Shown here: positions 59,110 through 64,000 of the stretch, one piece after another | How positions within the stretch are numbered: the stretch's first letter is position 1 | How the letters are laid out: each line of letters begins with the position of its first letter | The notes under the pieces: generated by a model | Told to the model about the DNA's origin: nothing | Database searches by the model: none | What the model saw: only the letters and a program-made list of their open reading frames with translations | Made by a program: the position numbers and the translations under genes | Source of the DNA: Streptomyces sp. SW4 | Lineage (GTDB): Bacteria > Actinomycetota > Actinomycetes > Streptomycetales > Streptomycetaceae | Direction of reading: 5' to 3' | DNA length: 64,000 nucleotides | NCBI GenBank assembly: GCA_003248315.1 | Contig: QKWM01000001.1 | Coordinates: forward strand, 1-64,000

Positions 59110-60270
59110 GCTGCGCCGCCGCCCCGGCCGGCTCCAGCCAGTTCACGTCGTAGCTCAGCACCAGCTTCCCGTCCCCGCTCAGCACCGGGTGGGCCTGCGG
59201 GTTGTACGCCGCGACCCCGCCGTCCGGCAGCGGCGGACGGAACCGGGCCGACGGGCCGTGCCAGGGCCCGGTCGGGGCGCACGCCCAGTACGCCGTGACC
59301 ACCGACAGGCCCTCGGTGCCGGCGGCCATCGTGAACAGCACATAGGTGCCGCCGGCGCGGACCACCGAGAACGCGCTGCCCACGCCGGTGCGCCGCCCGT
59401 CGCCGAGCACCGGTGCCGGCGGCGCCCCGGCCGACCATGCCGAGCCCGTCCAGTACCGCCAGGCGGCCGGGTCGGCGAGGCGGCCCTCCGGTACGCGCGC
59501 CACATAGGCGTGCGAGACCGGTCCGGAGCCCGCCTGCCGGTCGTCGCCGCCGAAGACGTAGGTGAATCCGTCCCGGGCCAGCAGCGTCGTGCCGAACAGC
59601 ACCCGCCGGGCCGGGTCGGGCACCAGCTGCTGGTCGAGCACCTTCACCACCGACTCCACACGCAGGCCGGGCAGCGACAGCGTCGCCACCTCGGTGGCGG
59701 ACGGCACCCCGTAGATCCACGGCGCCGAACCGGCCGTGCGCACCCACAGCAGCACCCGCAGCACCCGCTCCGAGGCACCGGGGAGCGGGGCTCCACCCGG
59801 GCCGCCACCGGCCAGCGCCACTGGTTCGGCGCCGGGTCGGCGAACAGCGGCGCCGGCAGGGTGCGCTCCGGCCGGCCGTCCCGCATCACCACCGCCGAGT
59901 TGCGCACCATCGGCGCGGAGGCGTCCCGCCAGGCGTAGGACTCGCCGACCGGGTTGGGCGGGGCGTGCACCCGGCCCAGGAACGTGTCGGAGAACAGCCA
60001 CAGCACCCGGCCGTCCGGCAGCCGCACCGAGTGGGTCCCGTCGCCGCCGGTCCAGTCGTCGGTGCGGGAGGAGTCGTCGCCGTACCGGGCGAACGCCCCG
60101 GTGAGCCGCTCCTCGGGTTCCCACGAGGCGACGCCGTGCGGTGCGCAACGGCCGCCGCCCTCCCGGTCGTCGTCCGGGAGGGCGGTGAGCAGCACGGCCG
60201 CGAGAACCAGGGCCAGCAGCAGGCCGAGCCCTGTTCCCGTCCGGCGTCGTACGCGTGCGTCGTCGGGCAC
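59045..60270 (-). CDS. Secreted or membrane-anchored DUF5005-like beta-propeller protein, frame-split
   Basis: GTG at 60270, 11 nt after the sialidase stop, so same operon. About 408 residues. A single N-terminal membrane helix GLGLLLALVLAAVLLTAL (signal or anchor). The rest has repeating beta-strand motifs of a five-bladed propeller: VRLPDGRVLWLFSDTFLGRV, PMVRNSAVVMRDG, IYGVPSATEVATLSL, TYVFGGDDRQAG, WRYWTGSAWSAG, AAYNPQAHPVLSGDGKLVLS. This is like DUF5005/DUF4185 domains thought to be glycan-related. One missing C near 59785. Exact enzyme role unknown. Confidence 0.7.
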
Positions 60271-60281
60271 GCTCCGGGACG

Positions 60282-62179
60282 TTAGCTGCTCGCGGCCACC
60301 CGGTCCATGGGCAGGTGCAGGACGGTGTTCCCGGCGGCCGACGCCGGGTTCCGGGCGGCGATCTCCGCGTCGGTCAGCGCCCGGTCCCACACGTGCACGT
60401 CGTCGACGGCGCCGGCGAAGTGGGCGCGGCCGTCCGTGCGGGCGCCGACGTGCACCCCGAACGGCGAGTTCCGGCTGACCGAGCCCGGTACGTCCGCCGT
60501 GCTCACCCGCGTGCCGTCCAGGAACAGCGTGAGCCGGCCGCCGCCCCGGCGCAGCACCGCCCGGTGCCACGCGCCGTCGTTGTACGCGCCGTCGGCGCGC
60601 ACGTACGCCGACCGCGGCGGCGCCGCCCCCTCCCGCACGGTGATCAGCCCCTGCACCCGGTCGTGCGCGGGCTCGGCGCGCAGCCAGACCTGGGGCTGGC
60701 GCACGCCGATGCCGCCCATCCACAGCAGCGGCTGCTCGCCCGCGGCGGCCGAGTACCGGAACCACAGCGACACCGTGAAGTCGCCGTCGCCCAGCGGCAG
60801 ACCGGGACGGTACGGGAGCCGGACGGAGTCGTCGGCGCCGTCGAACGCGAGCGCGCCGCCGATCGCCCCGCCCGTCGGCCGGGCGCCGCCCAGCACGGCC
60901 GCGGGCGGCGCGCCGGGCGCGAGGTCCGGGGTGGCCGGGTCCGGCCCGCGGCGCGGGCGGAGCCAGTCCTCGGTGAACCGGGCGAACCGGATCTCCTCCC
61001 GCGCGTCGGCGGCGCCCGCCTCGTACAGCAGCCCCACGGTCGTGTCGTCGACGGCCACCAGGTCGGAGTAGCCCGACCAGTCCCGGGTGACGACCGTGCC
61101 GCGGTCCACGCTGTCCCAGGTGGCGCCCCCGTCGTAGGAGGAGCGGACGGCCATCGTGCGGCGGCGGTCGGGGTCGGCCGGCGCGGACAGCAGCAGACGG
61201 TCGCCGAGCCGCAGCAGCGACCCCTGCACCTGCGGGGTGTACAGGTCCGGCAGCGCCCGGAAGGGCGCGGTGAAGCTGTCGCCGCCGTCCGCGCTGACGG
61301 CCTGGGTGCGGTGGCCGAGGTCGGTGCCGTTCTCCTCCCGGCCGCTGACCAGCAGGGAGCCGTCGGCGCGTTCGACGAGGGTCAGCTCGGACGGCTTCTG
61401 CCGGTAGGTGCCGTCGGGGCGTACCGGCGGCTGTCGGTGGCCCCGATCCGCCAGGTGTCGCCGCCGTCGTCGCTGACGACGAGGGCCGCGTGGTTGGCGG
61501 TGATCCGGGTGCCGTCGAAGGTCTCGGCGTTGACGCCGAACACCAGCCGTCCGGCGTGCGGGCCCCGGGTGAGCTGGACGCCGTGCACGGGGCCGGTGGC
61601 GTACCAGGAGTTCCAGCCGGGCGGCAGGATCTGGGGACCGAGGTCGCGCGGCGCGGACCAGGTCAGCCCGTCGTCGTCGCTGTACTGGAGGTGGGGGGTG
61701 CGGTCGCAGGGGACGGCGCAGTTGCCGGCGTCCGTGCGGCCGGTGTTGTACGTCTCGGCCAGCAGGACGCGTCCCGTGGCGCGGTCCACGACCGGCGCCG
61801 GGTTGCCGTGGGTGTCGCCGCCGCCCTCGTTGACGACCTGCAGCGGCCCCCAGGTCCGGCCGCCGTCGGTGGAGCGCCTGAGGACGATGTCGATGTCCGC
61901 GGCGTCGCCGCAGTTGAGGACGCGGCCCTCGGCGAAGGCCAGCAGGGTGCCCCGCACCGTCCGCACGATCGCCGGGATCCGGAAGCAGGCGTAGCCGGGT
62001 TCCCGGCCGGCCTTGAAGAGGACCTGCTGGCCGAAGTGCCCCGTGTCGCGGCGGGTCTGGGCCTGCGCCGGGAGGGCGGCGGCGGTCGTGGCGAGGGCGA
62101 GCAGGGCGGCGAGGGCGGTCAGCGGTGTTCTCGGGGAACGCGGACGGGGACGGAAACGGGGACGCGGAGAGGACGGCAT
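60282..62179 (-). CDS. Secreted exo-alpha-sialidase with C-terminal LamG domain, frame-split
   Basis: ATG at 62179; a long signal peptide (MPSSPRPRFRPRPRSPRTP then LTALAALLALATTAAALPAQA). About 633 residues. Six-blade sialidase: FRIP motif (CFRIPAIVRT), and five Asp boxes RSTDGGRTW, YSDDDGLTW, VSDDGGDTW, SADGGDSF, SSYDGGATW. RFTEDWLRPRRG ends the catalytic part; the last 190 residues form a concanavalin/LamG-like module (LAFDGADDSVRLPYRPG, FTVSLWFRYSAA, DGAWHRAVLRRGG, FAGAVDDVHVWDRALTD). It would release sialic acid or a similar sugar outside the cell. One missing C near 61420. Confidence 0.87.
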
Positions 62180-62245
62180 GGAGCGGTCTGCCCTTCAGGC
62201 GGCTGGTGGGGAGCCGGTCGTCGGGGCATCAAGTAGATCAAGACA

Positions 62246-63169
62246 TCACATGCCGGATACGTCCCCGGGAATCGTGCGCGTGTCGTCCGGCAGCCCGCGG
62301 CCGGCGTCCCGCTCCGGGGCGCCCGCGCCGTCCGCGGGGGCGGTGGGCAGGGCGATGCGGTCTTCGCCCGCGTACACGTTCATGGAGGCGCCGCGCAGGA
62401 AGCCCACCAGGGTCAGGTCCGACTCCGCGGCCAGGTCCACGGCCAGGGAGGACGGCGCCGACACGGCCGCCAGCATCGGGATGCCGGCCATCACGGCCTT
62501 CTGCGCCAGCTCGAACGAGGCCCGGCCCGACACCATCAGGATCGTCCGGGACAGCGGCAGCGCGCCGTTCTGCAGAGCCCGGCCGACCAGTTTGTCGACC
62601 GCGTTGTGGCGGCCCACGTCCTCGCGGACGTCGAGGAGTTCGCCGTCCGGTGCGAACAGGGCCGCGGCGTGCAGCCCGCCGGTCCTGTCGAAGACCCGCT
62701 GGGCGGCGCGCAGCCGGCCGGGCAGCGCCGCGAGCAGCTCCGGGGAGACGCGGACGCGGGGGTGTCCGCGATGGGCCGGCGGGCGGCCGTCCGCACCGCG
62801 TCGAGGCTCGCCTTGCCGCACAGGCCGCAGGAGGAGGTCGTGTAGACGTTGCGCTCCAGGGTGAGGTCCGGGATCGCGACGCCGGGGGCGGTCTGCACGT
62901 CCACGACGTTGTAGGTGTTGGTGCCGTCGGCGGTGGCGCCGGCGCAGTAGACGATGTTGCGCAGTTCGTCCCGTTCGCCGAGGACGCCCTCGCTGACCAG
63001 GAACCCGGCCGCGAGCGCGAAGTCGTCACCGGGGTGCGCATGGTGATGGCGAGCGGCTTGCCGTTCAGCCGGATCTCCAGCGGTTCCTCGGCCACGAGCG
63101 TGTCCGGGCGGGTGGAGACCGCCCCTCCCGGACGCGGATGACCCTGCGGCGTTCCGTGACCCGTCCCAT
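62246..63169 (-). CDS. fdhD: Formate dehydrogenase accessory sulfurtransferase FdhD, frame-split
   Basis: ATG at 63169 ([16 protein letters not shown]). About 309 residues. [69 protein letters not shown] (the CxxC sulfur-transfer motif), [25 protein letters not shown] and [20 protein letters not shown] are the FdhD order. It transfers sulfur to the molybdenum cofactor of formate dehydrogenases and thus supports formate oxidation. No formate dehydrogenase gene is in the window. Shifts near 63127, 63033 and 62762. Confidence 0.88.
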
Positions 63170-63569
63170 CGCGCTGACCAGCCCCCGGTCGTGTACGTGC
63201 TGCGGGCCGCTGCGGCCCCTCGTACCGAGGGTGCCATGCGGGAGCGGGCGGCGGACCACCGGCCCACGACGGCGCGCCCCGGCCGGGTCCGGCCGGGCGG
63301 GTGACGGCGGGCCGGTCGGGACAGGTGGCTGCGGGCCGGTCGGGGCAGGTGGCTGCGGGCCGGTCGAGACAGATGCGGATGGTCCGGCCGGGGCGGGTGG
63401 CGGCGGACCGGGCGGGCCGGCGCCGGGGGCGATCGGGCCGCCACCGGCGCGCTGATCGAAGCCGACAAGCCGGACGCCCGATTCCTGTCACTTCACCTGC
63501 CCTCGTACCCGTCGGTCACTGAACAGACTGGGGACCCCGCAACCCGAGGCACCGAGGGGGACCCCAGCC
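63170..63569. other. 400-bp intergenic region, divergent fdhD and KAS III genes
   Basis: No convincing gene. It holds 24-bp tandem repeats (63309-63404) and little AT-rich sequence except near 63480-63530 (TTCCTGTCACTTCACC, then CACTGAACAGACTGG), which is the best place for the KAS III promoter. Confidence 0.5.
63309..63404. repeat. 24-bp tandem repeats, three clear copies plus a degenerate fourth
   Basis: GGGCCGGTCGGGACAGGTGG and its next four bases, starting at 63309, 63333 and 63357; copies 1 and 2 differ by one base, copy 3 by several. A fourth, weaker unit begins at 63381. On the minus strand the frame would read DRPAATCP repeats, but nothing else supports coding. Confidence 0.65.
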
Positions 63570-64000
63570 ATGAACGGCTCGCGCATCACCGCCGTCGGCC
63601 ACTACCAGCCCGCGAGCATCCTCACCAACGAGGATCTGGCGGGCATGGTCGACACCAGCGACGAGTGGATCAGGTCCCGGGTGGGCATCCGCACCCGCCG
63701 GATCGCCGGGCCCGACGAGCCGGTCGACGAACTGGCCGCGCAGGCCGCCGCGAAGGCCCTCGCCTCGGCCGGGCTCGCACCCGCGGACGTCGACTACGTC
63801 CTGGTCGCCACCTCCACCGCGGTGGACCGCTCCCCGAACACCGCCGCCCGCGTCGCCGCCCGCCTCGGCATCCCCGAGCCCGCGGCACTGGACCTGAACG
63901 TGGTGTGCGCCGGCTTCACCCACGCCCTGGCCACCGCCGACCACGCCGTCCGCGCCGGCGCCGCGCGCCGGGCCCTGGTCGTCGGCGCCGACAAGATGTC
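63570..64000 (+). CDS. Beta-ketoacyl-ACP synthase III (KAS III), 5' part
   Basis: ATG at 63570 after GAGGGGGACC; the gene runs off the window end, giving about 143 residues in frame. SRITAVGHYQPASILTNEDL, VDTSDEWIRSRVGIRTRRI, LAAQAAAKALASAGLAPADV and LDLNVVCAGFTHALATADH, with the catalytic Cys in VVCAGF, match FabH-type thiolase-fold enzymes. They condense acyl-CoA with malonyl-ACP to begin fatty acid or polyketide synthesis. Whether this is primary FabH or an accessory copy for a secondary-metabolite cluster cannot be known without the flank. Confidence 0.88.
   Translation, partial: MNGSRITAVGHYQPASILTNEDLAGMVDTSDEWIRSRVGIRTRRIAGPDEPVDELAAQAAAKALASAGLAPADVDYVLVATSTAVDRSPNTAARVAARLGIPEPAALDLNVVCAGFTHALATADHAVRAGAARRALVVGADKM

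Noticed and set aside
63309..63404. Minus-strand coding of DRPAATCP repeats as an extended FdhD N-terminus
   Set aside because: FdhD has a good start at 63169 with a typical N-terminus; the upstream frame lacks conserved sequence.

Overview
The window reads as chromosomal DNA of a Streptomyces-type actinomycete. It is very GC-rich, most codons end in G or C, GTG and TTG starts are common, and it carries the actinobacterial gas-vesicle gene order gvpO-A-F-G-Y-Z-J-L-S-K, F420-dependent and SAV2177-type families, a HAIR-like heat-shock operator and a SigB/F/G-type sigma factor. I see no rRNA, tRNA, CRISPR array, transposase or prophage core.

Caution on sequence quality: about half of the genes are split by small reading-frame shifts. 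Almost every shift I could analyse is repaired by adding one base (occasionally two) to a run of G or C. I therefore annotate these genes as single CDSs spanning all their frames, list the approximate shift points, and treat the breaks as probable homopolymer undercalls rather than decay.

Layout. 1-6.1 kb: C-terminus of an M20 peptidase, S9 peptidase, LD-carboxypeptidase, GNAT acetyltransferase, DUF5107/TPR protein. 6.2-12.8 kb: VOC protein, Holin-X membrane protein, F420-dependent oxidoreductase, type II NADH dehydrogenase with a repeat tail, single-chain transketolase, LigD-type polymerase. 12.9-18.5 kb: a complete ten-gene gas-vesicle operon whose genes mostly overlap by 4 nt. 18.5-26.3 kb: small hydrophobic protein, methyltransferase, PAP2/diacylglycerol-kinase fusion, ABC-F ATPase, baeRF-like protein, DUF6158-like, DJ-1/PfpI, CBS and DUF2795 proteins. 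26.3-29.4 kb: PoxB-like TPP enzyme divergent from a SigB/F/G-type sigma factor. 29.4-35.3 kb: anchored secreted protein, an aminotransferase-fold protein without the PLP lysine coupled to a metallo-beta-lactamase hydrolase, a DedA plus MBL pair, and a small protein. 35.5-39.7 kb: membrane-anchored alkaline-phosphatase-like protein, APC permease, OsmC. 39.8-48.2 kb: orphan dnaK behind a HAIR-like site, then narGHJI. 48.3-54.7 kb: SAV2177 methyltransferase with an XRE regulator, membrane protein, MmyB-like regulator, pterin dehydratase, two methyltransferases, aldo/keto reductase. 54.8-64 kb: long-chain acyl-CoA synthetase, LysR divergent from a bile-acid-symporter-family transporter, a secreted DUF5005-like protein and sialidase operon, FdhD, and the start of a KAS III gene.

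The contents lean to stress and low-oxygen physiology: nitrate respiration, PoxB, alternative NADH dehydrogenase, OsmC, DnaK, CBS and DJ-1 proteins and a stress-type sigma factor surround the gas-vesicle operon. A second theme is short GC-rich tandem repeats with periods of about 9 to 30 bp, found in intergenic gaps and in protein tails.
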